This document shows, piece by piece, positions 8,586 through 19,300 of a stretch of 64,000 nucleotides of DNA (the first letter of the stretch is position 1; every line of letters starts with the position of its first letter). The DNA is taken from the NCBI RefSeq assembly GCF_001422665.1, contig NZ_LMLU01000005.1:517307-581306 (forward strand), in the 5' to 3' direction. The notes below the pieces were generated by a model. It made no database searches. It was not told the origin of the DNA and was given only the letters and a program-made list of their open reading frames with translations. The stretch is from Arthrobacter sp. Leaf234. Its GTDB lineage: Bacteria; Actinomycetota; Actinomycetes; Actinomycetales; Micrococcaceae. Position numbers and translations under genes: made by a program.

Positions 8586-10244
8586 ATGCACAAGACAGCC
8601 ACTGGCTTCATCAGTACGGTGTCCGCTCTTCTCCTGTTACCTCTCGGCGTCCCCACTGCCTCAGCGGCCACGTCGGCCGACGTGTGTTCGGCCATGACGC
8701 AGGCGACCTACCGGAGCATCAACCCGACGTCGGGTGTCACCCTGCTCACGACGTCCCCTCGCGAGATCACCAACGCCGCCGAGCGGTACGGCTTCACGGA
8801 GGATCAGCAGGTCGAATTCGAGGCAGCCACCCGCGGGGGTGACGGCCTCGTGCCCGTCTACCGCCTCTACCGGGACGGGGCGTTCAGCTGGATGGCGGAC
8901 CGCGAGGGCGAAGGTGAGTTCGAGAGCGCCCAGAGCAAGTATGGCTACACGAGCCAGCAGATCGACTTCTATGCCTCTCCGATGGCGCTCGACTGCACCG
9001 TTCCCGTTCATCGTCTGCTCAAGGGTGACATCCACCGTTTCGTCGCCGATGACGCTGAACGGGCGGCACTGACGGCGAACGGCTGGACGGACGAGGGTGC
9101 GAAATTCTGGGTGGCCGACGCCGATGCTGCCCCGGCACCCGCTCCGGCACCGGCGCCGGCGCCTGCTCCTGCTCCTGCTCCTGCTCCTGCGCCTGCGCCT
9201 GCGCCTGCACCGGCTCCTGCACCGGCTCCGCTTCCGTCCGGCCAGATCGCCTGGGCCAGTGTGGCGCGGGCCGGGGACGACATCAACGACGTCCTCGCCA
9301 AGCCCGAACTGACCGGCAAGGTGCTCAAACTGCCCGCCGGTGTCTTCGAGGTGTCGAACTTCCTCAACGGGTCCGAGGCGGTCGTCGTCCCTTCGAGGGT
9401 CAAGGGCATCATCGGTGAGGGCCGTGACACGATCATTCGCATCAGAGCCAACAGCTCGACCTACGGATGGACCGTTCCGGCGCAGGGGACCGGGCTGACC
9501 AATCAGCTGTACATCATGAGGATGTCGGACGGCCAGAACCAGATCTTGTCCGACTTCTGGCTGCAGGGTACGGAGCAGGGCCACCTGTACAACGGGCTGA
9601 TGGTGGGCCGGTCCGGTCCGGGAACCAGGGTCGAGGACGTCCTCATCACCGGGATCCCGGGGAACAGCGGAGCGCCCCCCGGGGAGACCTTCGGCCTCAA
9701 CTGGTGGAGGGGGTCCGATTCGGTCACGCGCAATGTCGAGATCGACGGATTCCGCTGGACAGGGAACTCGTTCGCCGCCCGGGCGAAGGGCGCCAAGGTC
9801 GGCGCCTCGCCGATCGGCTACAACAGCCACGACAATGCGCGCCTCTACGATGTGAACACCCATGACGCCGAGTACGGCATGCCCACGTTCTGGCTCTCGA
9901 ACAATGCGGAGACCTGGAACCTCCAGTCCATCCGCAACGTGATCGGCATCAATCACGAGGAGAGCTTCGGGATCGTCCATCACCAGCCGGTCATGTACGG
10001 ATCGAAGACGCGGCGCCATGTGAACTTCATGTCCAACAGGTCCGACGGTCGTCTGACGATCATCGGCTCCACGAACGACGAATGGATCAACCCGAGTGTC
10101 TCCGGCCCGGTCGGCAAGGGGAAGAAGATGCTCATCCAGACGCCGACGAACTACACCGGCTCGAACACGAACCGCATCTTCACTCCGCCGAAGATCGTGC
10201 TCGACGACGGCGTGACCTCGCACCCCTACCTCTGGGCACACTAG
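8586..10244 (+). CDS. Secreted protein: YRLY-type repeat module, Ala-Pro linker, beta-helix domain
   Basis: This 552-residue protein has a Sec signal peptide (residues 1-27, ending PTASAA). Residues 30-180 hold repeats with VPVYRLYRDGAFSWMA and VPVHRLLKGDIHRFVA, typical of the DUF5648-like module found on secreted hydrolases. Residues about 182-218 are nearly pure Ala-Pro. Residues 220-552 look like a right-handed parallel beta-helix: KLPAGVFEVSNF, then IIGEGRDTIIRI, then repeated short strands rich in Asn and Gly, as in pectate-lyase-like folds. A catalytic set cannot be assigned, so lyase, hydrolase or binding roles all remain possible. AAAGGG precedes the ATG. It closes the exopolysaccharide region and may trim or bind the polymer. 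Confidence 0.8.
   Translation: MHKTATGFISTVSALLLLPLGVPTASAATSADVCSAMTQATYRSINPTSGVTLLTTSPREITNAAERYGFTEDQQVEFEAATRGGDGLVPVYRLYRDGAFSWMADREGEGEFESAQSKYGYTSQQIDFYASPMALDCTVPVHRLLKGDIHRFVADDAERAALTANGWTDEGAKFWVADADAAPAPAPAPAPAPAPAPAPAPAPAPAPAPAPAPAPLPSGQIAWASVARAGDDINDVLAKPELTGKVLKLPAGVFEVSNFLNGSEAVVVPSRVKGIIGEGRDTIIRIRANSSTYGWTVPAQGTGLTNQLYIMRMSDGQNQILSDFWLQGTEQGHLYNGLMVGRSGPGTRVEDVLITGIPGNSGAPPGETFGLNWWRGSDSVTRNVEIDGFRWTGNSFAARAKGAKVGASPIGYNSHDNARLYDVNTHDAEYGMPTFWLSNNAETWNLQSIRNVIGINHEESFGIVHHQPVMYGSKTRRHVNFMSNRSDGRLTIIGSTNDEWINPSVSGPVGKGKKMLIQTPTNYTGSNTNRIFTPPKIVLDDGVTSHPYLWAH
9130..9236 (+). repeat. CCN-GCN hexamer tract encoding an Ala-Pro linker
   Basis: About 17 Pro-Ala units are encoded by short near-identical hexamers. 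The middle part is runs of GCTCCT and GCGCCT. Unit loss or gain keeps the frame and changes only linker length. The tract separates the N-terminal module from the beta-helix. Confidence 0.85.
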
Positions 10245-10266
10245 CTCCGGCTCGGATGATCGACCG

Positions 10267-10299
10267 AAGGGCTCCGACCGCACGGCGGTCGGAGCCCTT
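10267..10299 (+). terminator. Terminator after the beta-helix protein gene
   Basis: Perfect 14-bp arms AAGGGCTCCGACCG (10267-10280) and CGGTCGGAGCCCTT (10286-10299) enclose a 5-base loop, 22 bases after the stop codon. The arm ends in CCCTTC, giving a short pyrimidine tail. Confidence 0.8.
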
Positions 10300-10387
10300 C
10301 TGCAGTCCCGGGGCGCTTCTTAGGCTCCACTGGGATGCCCCGCACCACCGCCGAGTGGCAGGATTAACGCAGACAATCCTTGCGTAA

Positions 10388-11740
<1,353 letters not shown>

Positions 11741-12193
11741 ATGAGCTCAGGACTCGAACAGCTGTACCAGCAGATCATCCTCGACCACGCGAAGGCGCGG
11801 CACGGCTCGCCCCTGGCAGCGTACGACGGCGACGGCAGGGTGGGGGAGTCCCACCAGCTGAACCCTGTGTGCGGGGACGAGATCACCCTCCGCGCCGCCG
11901 TGCTGGACGGCAGCGTCGCGGCGGTGACATGGGACGGTGCCGGATGCGCCATCTCGATGGCCTCGGCGTCGGTGCTCGCGGACCTCGTGCAGGGCCTGCC
12001 GCGTGACGAGGCCATCACGCTCGTCGATGCGTTCCGCGAGGTCATGCGGTCCCGCGGCCGGATCGAGGCCGACGAGGAGGTTCTCGGGGACGCTGCGGCC
12101 TTCTCGGGTGTGTCCCGGTTCCCTGCGCGCGTGAAGTGCGCCATGCTCGCCTGGGTCGCGCTCGAGGAGTCCCTGCTCGCCGCCAACGGCTAG
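11741..12193 (+). CDS. sufU: Fe-S cluster assembly sulfur-transfer protein SufU
   Basis: This 150-residue protein is the IscU-like SufU type of Gram-positive bacteria. The three conserved cysteines are present: C44 in NPVCGDEI, C69 in GAGCAIS and C133 in VKCAMLAW, with Asp46 completing the zinc site. It starts with MSSGLEQLYQQIILDH, a typical family start, and has the longer spacing between the second and third cysteines that separates SufU from IscU. It accepts persulfide sulfur from SufS and passes it to the SufBCD scaffold. It follows sufS with no gap. Confidence 0.93.
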   Translation: MSSGLEQLYQQIILDHAKARHGSPLAAYDGDGRVGESHQLNPVCGDEITLRAAVLDGSVAAVTWDGAGCAISMASASVLADLVQGLPRDEAITLVDAFREVMRSRGRIEADEEVLGDAAAFSGVSRFPARVKCAMLAWVALEESLLAANG

Positions 12194-12236
12194 GTCCCGA
12201 CGAGCCGGCCCACGGTGGTGCGGGCAGGACCCCCGC

Positions 12237-13913
12237 TCACCGCGTGGGCTGCGGGATCACGACGGTGAAGCACGACCCACGGCCCGGCTCGCTGGCCACC
12301 GAGATGGAGCCGCCGTGCTCGCTGACGATGCTCTTGGTGATCAGCAGGCCCAGCCCGACGCCCGGCACCGCCGAGGTACGCACCGACGGGGAGCGGAAGA
12401 AGCGGTCGAAGACCTGGTGCAGTTCCTCGGCCTCGATGCCGATCCCCGTGTCCTCGACCTCGATGACGAGGCCGTCGTCCCCGAGGGAGGCGTCCAGCGT
12501 GATGCTTCCGCCGCGCCTGTTGTACTTCACGGCATTGGTCAGCAGGTTGTCGACCGCCTGGGCGAGGCGGGCCGGGTCCGCGACCGCCTGCAGGGACGAG
12601 GGCGCCCGGTTCTCGAGATGGACCCCGGCCCGCACGGCCCGCAGATGGCCGGAGGATGCCGCATCGGCGAGGATACGGCCGACGTCCGTGGCGATCGGGA
12701 TGACCTCGAAGGTGCCGGCGTTGATCGCGAGCAGGTCCTCGACCAGCTGTTCGAGCCGGAGTGCATTCCGCCGGGCGATCTCGAGGTAGCCCTCCACGCC
12801 CTCGGGCAGCACGTCCCCCAGCTCCAGCGTCAGGTCGAGATAGCCGAGGATCGACGTGAGCGGGGTGCGGAACTCGTGCGAGACGTTCGACAGGAAGTCG
12901 TCCTTGGCCTGCAGGGCGAGGAGCAGTTCGGTGACGTCGTTGAAGGACACGACCGTCCCCGCGAAGGCGCCGTCGTCGTCGTACATGGACTGCGAGAAGA
13001 TGCTGAGCGCACGCTGGGACCGTCCGGCGCCCACCCACACCTGTTCGCCCTGCAGGTCCTCGCCCATGATGGCCCGGCGCACCGGTCGGATCTCCGGCGG
13101 GATCGGCGTGGTCCTGTCCGCACCGAAGATGAGCAGCTCGCTCTCCCGCGGATCGGGCGTGTCCGGGGGTGCGGCTGCCGCATGGCCCTCGCGCTGGCGG
13201 GCATTCATCAGGATGTCGTTGCCGTCACGGTCCACGGCGAGAAGTCCCACGCTCACCGTGTCCAGCACGGTCCCGAGGAGCCGTTCGCGGTCGCGGCCGG
13301 CCTCGATGCTCTCCCGCAGTGCTGCCTGGGATGCCCGGAGTGCGTCCTGCCGTCGCCGGTTGTCCTTCGCCAGCGCACTCACGAACCCGGCCAGACCCGT
13401 GAGCATGATGGGCAGGAGGATGGGATCGATGAGGCCGCGGAGTGTGAGCACCTCGGTGCGGAGGAGGAACGGCAGCCAGATGACGAGGAGGGAGGCGACG
13501 ACGGCGATCGTCACGGCGGTCGCGGTGCGGACCCTCGACGCGGCGATCCAGACCGTGGGCAAGGCGGCGAGGAGCCCGACGCCCGTGAGGCTGTCTCCAG
13601 CGGCCGCCCGGGTGAGCGCGATGGCGACGAAATCGACGAGCGGGACGATGATGACCCAGCGGCTGGGGATGCGCGACCACGGCAGCGTGCAGCACAGTGC
13701 GAAGACGGCCAGGTTCAGGATCCACCCTGCGACGAAGACGGGGACGGAGCGGAGCTCCTCGCTCTGCAGCAGCCCGAGCACGACCGTCATGGAGAAGGTG
13801 CTGGTGAGGGCCAGTTCGCTCAGGATGATCCGGCGCCTGTTACGCGGCCGGCGGGGACCCCGCACGGCCTCGACCGGACCATGCCCTGCCTGCACCACCC
13901 CCGGTTCGGCCAT
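12237..13913 (-). CDS. Membrane sensor histidine kinase with a PAS domain
   Basis: This 558-residue protein has an N-terminal region of about six hydrophobic segments (residues 30-180) without a large outer domain. A PAS-like domain follows (about 207-330), then a HisKA dimerisation domain with H346 in FLSNVSHEFRTPL, then a HATPase domain (about 440-550) with LLTNAVKYNRRGGS (N box), VEDTGIGI (G1) and GVGLGLLI (G2). It should autophosphorylate on H346 and signal to a response regulator. None is encoded next to it, so it looks like an orphan. It begins three bases after the nhaA stop codon on the same strand, which suggests co-transcription. The signal is unknown; ion or pH stress is a guess from that neighbour. 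Confidence 0.88.
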   Translation of the reverse strand: MAEPGVVQAGHGPVEAVRGPRRPRNRRRIILSELALTSTFSMTVVLGLLQSEELRSVPVFVAGWILNLAVFALCCTLPWSRIPSRWVIIVPLVDFVAIALTRAAAGDSLTGVGLLAALPTVWIAASRVRTATAVTIAVVASLLVIWLPFLLRTEVLTLRGLIDPILLPIMLTGLAGFVSALAKDNRRRQDALRASQAALRESIEAGRDRERLLGTVLDTVSVGLLAVDRDGNDILMNARQREGHAAAAPPDTPDPRESELLIFGADRTTPIPPEIRPVRRAIMGEDLQGEQVWVGAGRSQRALSIFSQSMYDDDGAFAGTVVSFNDVTELLLALQAKDDFLSNVSHEFRTPLTSILGYLDLTLELGDVLPEGVEGYLEIARRNALRLEQLVEDLLAINAGTFEVIPIATDVGRILADAASSGHLRAVRAGVHLENRAPSSLQAVADPARLAQAVDNLLTNAVKYNRRGGSITLDASLGDDGLVIEVEDTGIGIEAEELHQVFDRFFRSPSVRTSAVPGVGLGLLITKSIVSEHGGSISVASEPGRGSCFTVVIPQPTR

Positions 13914-13916
13914 GGA

Positions 13917-15275
13917 TCAGTCCGCGCGGTTCTCGAACACGTCGGGGACGCCGTCCGCATCGGTGTCGACCTTCTCCTCCTCCTCGATGCGGCGGTAGTG
14001 CTTGTTGCGCAGGCGCAGCACCACGCTCGCCAGGAGCGCCGCCAGGAGGGATGCCGTGAGGATGGCGACCTTCGCGTGGTCGTCGTGCTCGCTGCCCGCC
14101 CCGAAGCTGAGGTCGTTGACGAGCAGGGACACGGTGAACCCGACCCCGGCGAGGATCCCGACGCCCAGCAGGTCCCACCAGCTCAGTCCCGGATCGAGGT
14201 CGGCCTTCGTGGTCCTCGTGACGACGAACGTGGTCAGGAGCACGCCGATCGGCTTGCCGAGGACGAGCCCGAGCACGACCCCGATCAGGACCGGATCCGT
14301 GAGCGCGGACGCGAAGCCCTCCGCGCCCCCGATCGCCACACCCGCGGAGAAGAAGGCGAAGACGGGTACGGCGAAGCCCGTCGAGAGCGGGCGGAAGCGA
14401 TGCTCGAGGACCTCGGCCAGTCCCGGCTTGTTGGGGCGGGGCAGCAGGGGCCTGCCCTCGGACCTCCGCAGGACGGGCACGCAGAACCCGAGCAGCACCC
14501 CGGCGACCGTCGCGTGCACCCCCGACGCGTGCATGAGCGCCCAGGTGGCGACACCCAGCGGCAGGAGGACGAGCCACGGACCCCGCGTGGTGCTCCCGAA
14601 GAACTTCGGCCGCCGCTGGGCGAGCAGGGCGAAGAGGCCCAGGGGGAGCAGCATCCAGAGGAGGAAGACGAGGCTGACGTCCTCCGAGTAGAAGAACGCG
14701 ATGATCGCGATGGCGATGAGGTCGTCCACGACGGCGAGTGTCAGGAGGAAGACGCGCAGGGCACCGGGCAGGTGCGAGCTGATGACCGCGAGGACGGCCA
14801 GGGCGAAGGCGATGTCCGTGGCGGTGGGGATGGCCCAGCCGCGGAGCGTCTCGGGGGAGGACAGGTTCACGGCCGTGTAGATGAGCGCGGGCACGAGGAC
14901 ACCGCCGAAGGCGGCCGCGACGGGGACGATCGCGCGGCTGAGCCGCCGCAGGTCCCCGGCTACGAACTCACGCTTGAGTTCGAGGCCCGTGAGGAAGAAG
15001 AAGACCGCGAGGAGACCGTCGGAGGCCCAGGTACCCACCGACAGCTTCAGGTGCCATGGTTCGTAGCCGAACTCGAAGTCCCGGATCGCGAAGTAGGACT
15101 CGGAGAACGGCGAGTTGGCCCAGAGGATGGCAAGGGCGGCCGCGACGAGGAGCAGGATGCCCCCCACCGTCTCCTTACGCAGGATCTCCGTGATGCGGAG
15201 GTGCTCCGCATAGCTCGATCGCTGGAGGATCACCGGGTGGGCGCCTGCCGGCTTCGCTCGATCGTCCTGGGTCAT
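13917..15275 (-). CDS. nhaA: Na+/H+ antiporter NhaA
   Basis: This 452-residue inner-membrane antiporter exports Na+ in exchange for H+. It shows the NhaA pattern: [20 protein letters not shown], then [18 protein letters not shown], the central [16 protein letters not shown] segment with the paired Asp residues region [16 protein letters not shown], and a hydrophobic C-terminal half. The tail after about residue 400 is charged and longer than in E. coli NhaA (388 residues). GAGGAG lies just before the ATG. Upstream are the SCO4848-like and DUF2505 genes, and downstream is a histidine kinase three bases away, all on the minus strand. Confidence 0.95.
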   Translation of the reverse strand: MTQDDRAKPAGAHPVILQRSSYAEHLRITEILRKETVGGILLLVAAALAILWANSPFSESYFAIRDFEFGYEPWHLKLSVGTWASDGLLAVFFFLTGLELKREFVAGDLRRLSRAIVPVAAAFGGVLVPALIYTAVNLSSPETLRGWAIPTATDIAFALAVLAVISSHLPGALRVFLLTLAVVDDLIAIAIIAFFYSEDVSLVFLLWMLLPLGLFALLAQRRPKFFGSTTRGPWLVLLPLGVATWALMHASGVHATVAGVLLGFCVPVLRRSEGRPLLPRPNKPGLAEVLEHRFRPLSTGFAVPVFAFFSAGVAIGGAEGFASALTDPVLIGVVLGLVLGKPIGVLLTTFVVTRTTKADLDPGLSWWDLLGVGILAGVGFTVSLLVNDLSFGAGSEHDDHAKVAILTASLLAALLASVVLRLRNKHYRRIEEEEKVDTDADGVPDVFENRAD

Positions 15276-15316
15276 CGGGTCTCCTCGGGGATGCAGCGTG
15301 CAGGCATGGTCCGGTC

Positions 15317-15538
15317 TCAGGCGATGAGGGCTCGCACCCCGATGACGGCAGTCGCCGCGCCGAGGATCATCGAGGTGGAGATCAGCATGAGGTGGACCGT
15401 GAGGAACCTGGTCGCCGCGCCCTTCTCGTCGCGGGCGCGCGGGTCCTTGAGGATGCGGCGCAGGAACGGCGGCCAGACGATCAGGGTCCAGACGCCGGAG
15501 AGGATGAGGATCAGGGCAAGGGGTGTGGGCAGCTGCAT
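15317..15538 (-). CDS. SCO4848-family small membrane protein
   Basis: This 73-residue protein has two hydrophobic segments (about residues 5-23 and 47-70) and a basic middle. The pattern [19 protein letters not shown] and [19 protein letters not shown] resembles the actinobacterial SCO4848 family, which has no known function. It lies 40 bases after the DUF2505 gene and 41 bases before nhaA on the same strand. No clear ribosome binding site precedes the ATG. Confidence 0.75.
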   Translation of the reverse strand: MQLPTPLALILILSGVWTLIVWPPFLRRILKDPRARDEKGAATRFLTVHLMLISTSMILGAATAVIGVRALIA

Positions 15539-15578
15539 GGTGGTCGCGGAACTCTCGGGTGGGGTGGCTACGGTCGTG

Positions 15579-16076
15579 TCAGCGGTTCTCGAGCCAGGTG
15601 CGGGCCTCGGTCGCCTGCACGTTGAGGGCCTTGCCGATCATCGGCTCGGCGGCACCGGCGATCTTCCCGCCGAGGAACGGGATGGTGGAGGAGACGGTGC
15701 CCTGGAGGTCGACGACGGTCCCGCCGCCCTGCGCCGTGAGGCGCTGCACCGCTGCCACGGAGAGGGGGACGCCCGCGACGGTCATCTGCAGTGTCGCCTC
15801 GCGGGAACCGTCGGCGGTCGGCGCCGCCCACTGCTCGGTCTGGGTGACGGACAGGGTTTCGCCGACGAACTTGCGGGCCATGTCGGGGAGGCGATCGGTC
15901 GGCATGGTGCGGACCGCCGTCAGCGTGAACGCGCCGGCGGTGTCCCCGTCCACCGTGAGCGACTCCAGGGTGCCGCCGACATGCTCGCTCATGTGGCGGA
16001 CAAAGCCCTCGTCGGTGAACACCCCGAGGACCGTCGCCGGGTCGTAGGGGAGCGTGGTCGATGCGTTCAGGGCCAT
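15579..16076 (-). CDS. DUF2505 domain protein (START/SRPBCC-like)
   Basis: This 165-residue soluble protein spans one DUF2505 domain. It starts MALNASTTLPYDPATVLGVFTDEGF, an SRPBCC-type opening, and ends with a long amphipathic helix (AAEPMIGKALNVQATEA). The fold suggests a hydrophobic ligand pocket, but no ligand or reaction is known. AGGAGA lies just before the ATG. It heads the minus-strand run that leads to nhaA. Confidence 0.85.
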   Translation of the reverse strand: MALNASTTLPYDPATVLGVFTDEGFVRHMSEHVGGTLESLTVDGDTAGAFTLTAVRTMPTDRLPDMARKFVGETLSVTQTEQWAAPTADGSREATLQMTVAGVPLSVAAVQRLTAQGGGTVVDLQGTVSSTIPFLGGKIAGAAEPMIGKALNVQATEARTWLENR

Positions 16077-16186
16077 GGGTTCTCCTGGGGTCGTCGAGAT
16101 GCCGGGCGGGCAGGGTCTGCCAGCAATCCTACGGCCTGCCGGTCAGGGGGCGCCGGGCGGGCCCCGAAAGCGTCAGGCCCCCTTGG

Positions 16187-16192
16187 TAGTCT
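16187..16192 (+). promoter_or_regulatory. Possible -10 box (TAGTCT) upstream of mfd
   Basis: TAGTCT lies in the gap between the divergent DUF2505 and mfd genes, about 130 bases before the mfd start. No good -35 is seen. The call rests on the TAnnnT form and its position. Confidence 0.25.
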
Positions 16193-16321
16193 GGGAGTAT
16201 CCCCGGGAACGATTCGTCTTCCCGGGCTTTCGTGCTGTCCCAGCCCCTCGGCAGCCGCGTCGAGCCGGCGCGGACCATGGGCCGGTGGCAGAGGAGACCA
16301 CGCCTGAGGAGCCCCAGACAG

Positions 16322-19300
16322 ATGAGCCTGAACGGATTGCGCGCGGCGCTCGCCGAGGACGCGTCCTACGCGCGCGTACGCACCAACGCCTCGCGCCCGG
16401 TCGACCAGCGCAGCGCCGACCTGCAGATCGGGGCGCCCGCGGGACTGCGCGCGCCCCTGATCGCGGAGATGGTCGACGGCCTGGCGGGCCTGTCGGCACC
16501 CGACGTCGGCGCTGCCACAACCCCCGATGCCGGCGCAGCGGTGCCCGTGGTGCTCGCGATCACGGCGACCGGCCGCGAGGCGGAGGACCTGGCCCAGGCG
16601 CTCCGCAGCTACCTGCCCGAGAGTGCCATCGAGGAGTTCCCCAGCTGGGAGACCCTGCCGCACGAACGCCTGTCGCCGCGCTCGGACACGGTGGGCCGCC
16701 GGCTCTCGGTCCTCCGGCGGCTCGCCCACCCGGGCGGGTCGCCGATCAGGGTCATCACCGCGCCCATCCGCGCGGTCGTGCAGCCACTCGTCGCCGGTCT
16801 CGGCGACCTCGAGCCCGTCGCGCTCAAGGTGGGCGACGAGATCGCCTTCTCCGAGGTGGTCACGGCGCTCGCCGACGCGGCGTACGCGAGGGTCGACATG
16901 GTCACGCACCGGGGCGAGTTCGCCGTGCGCGGGGGGATCATCGACGTCTTCCCGCCGACCGAGGACCACCCGGTCCGCGTCGACTTCTTCGGCGACGAGG
17001 TGGACCAGATGCGCTGGTTCGCCGTCGCCGACCAGCGCTCCCTGACCACGGGGGAACCTCCGGTGGCGCTGTATGCGCCGCCCTGCCGCGAGATCCTCAT
17101 CACGCCGTCGGTCATGTCCCGTGCGGCGAAACTGCAGTCCGAGCTCCCCGCCGCGGCGGCGATGCTGGAGAAGATCGCCGGAGGCATCGCCGTCGAGGGC
17201 ATGGAGTCCCTCGCCCCGGTGCTGGTGGACGCCATGGTGCCCTTCGCGGGCGAGCTGCCCGCGGGGTCCATCGCCGTCGTGATCGAGCCGGAGAAGGTCC
17301 GCGCCCGCGCGCACGACCTCGCCGCCACGAACGAGGAGTTCCTCGCCGCCGCGTGGTCCACGGCCTCCGACGGCGGCGCCGCCCCGCTCGACCTCGGCGG
17401 CGGTCTCGGCACCGACCTGCAGGAGGCGAGCTTCCGCTCGCTGACGGAGACGCGGTCGACGGCGCTCGCCCACGAGGTGGCCTGGTGGGGGATCACCTCC
17501 TTCGGCGCGGACGAGGAGCTCGCCGACGTCGACAGCTTCACGCTGCACGCACGCGAGCCGCGCGGATACCAGGGCGACGTCGCCGAGATGATGGACTTCA
17601 TCGGCGGACGTGTCAGGGACCAGTGGCGCGTCGTGGTCGCGACCGAGGGACCCGGGCCCGCCCAGCGCCTCGCGGAGCTGTTCCACGACAACGACATCCC
17701 CACGAGCCGCGTCGACTCCCTGGACGCTCCTCCCCAGCCCGGCATCATCGAGATCACGACGGCGTGCGCCGGGCGCGGGTTCGTGGTGGACGGACTGAAG
17801 ATCGGGCTGCTCACGGAAGCGGACCTGCTGGGACGCACCAGTGCCTCGGGTACGCGCGACATGCGGAAGATGCCCTCGCGGCGCAGGAACGCCGTCGACC
17901 CCCTGCAGCTGAAGGAGGGCGACTTCGTGGTGCACGAGCAGCACGGTGTGGCCCGCTTCGTCGAGCTGATGCAGCGCTCCACCGGTGCCGGCCCCACGCG
18001 GACCACCCGCGAGTACCTGGTCCTCGAGTACGCGCCGTCGAAGCGCGGTGCCCCGGGGGACCGCCTCTTCGTGCCGACGGACCAGCTCGACCAGGTGACG
18101 CGCTACGTCGGCGGGGACGCCCCGGCGCTGAGCAAGATGGGCGGCTCGGACTGGAGCAAGACCAAGAACCAGGCACGGAAGGCCGTCAAGGAGATCGCGG
18201 GCGAGCTGATCCGCCTGTACTCGGCGCGCATGGCCTCCCGCGGTCATGCCTTCGGTGCCGATACGCCCTGGCAGCGCGAGCTCGAGGAGGCCTTCCCCTA
18301 CGTCGAGACGCCGGACCAGCTGACCACCATCAACGAGGTCAAGGCGGACATGGAGCGTGAGGTGCCGATGGACCGGCTCGTCTCGGGGGACGTCGGCTAC
18401 GGCAAGACCGAGATCGCCGTCCGTGCCGCGTTCAAGGCCGTGCAGGACGGCAAGCAGGTGGCCGTGCTCGTGCCGACCACCCTCCTGGTGCAGCAGCACT
18501 TCGAGACGTTCTCCGAGCGGTTCTCCGGCTTCCCGGTCCGTGTCCGCGCCCTGTCGCGCTTCCAGACGGCGAAGGAGTCGCGGGAGACCGCCGAGGGACT
18601 CACCTCGGGTGCCGTCGACGTCGTCATCGGCACGCACCGCCTGCTGTCCAAGGAGATCACCTTCAAGGACCTCGGGCTCGTGATCGTCGACGAGGAGCAG
18701 CGCTTCGGCGTGGAGCACAAGGAGGCGCTCAAGAAGATGCGCACCAATGTGGACGTCCTCGCCATGAGTGCGACGCCGATCCCCCGGACGCTGGAGATGT
18801 CCCTCACGGGCATCCGGGAGACCTCGACGCTCGCGACCCCACCGGAGGAGCGCCACCCGGTGCTCACGTACGTCGGCCCGTACACGGACAAGCAGGCCTC
18901 CGCCGCGATCCGGCGTGAACTCATGCGCGAGGGCCAGGTGTTCTTCGTGCACAACCGGGTCTCGTCGATCGACCGGACCGCGGCGCACCTCAAGGAACTC
19001 GTGCCCGAGGCGCGGGTCGCCGTCGCGCACGGGCAGATGACGGAGTCCCGCCTGGAGCAGATCATCGTGGACTTCTGGGAGAAGCGGTTCGACGTCCTCG
19101 TGTGCACCACGATCATCGAGACGGGCCTCGACATCTCCAATGCCAACACGCTGATCGTGGACCGTGCGGACTCCTACGGGCTCTCCCAGCTGCACCAGCT
19201 GCGCGGCCGCGTGGGGCGGGGCAGGGAGCGGGCCTACGCCTACTTCCTGTACCCGTCGGAGAAACCGCTCGGGGAGGTGGCGCTCGAGCGGCTGAAGGCC

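Noticed and set aside
1-10300. The exopolysaccharide region considered as a recent horizontal island.
   Set aside because: No integrase, IS element, tRNA or flanking repeat is visible, and base composition by eye is only mildly lower in GC, which is normal for such loci.
12315-16307. A 1330-codon open frame on the plus strand opposite the histidine kinase, nhaA and DUF2505 genes.
   Set aside because: It is antisense to four well-supported genes. Its protein is Arg/Asp/Gly/His-rich with no family features, as expected from the complement of high-GC coding DNA.
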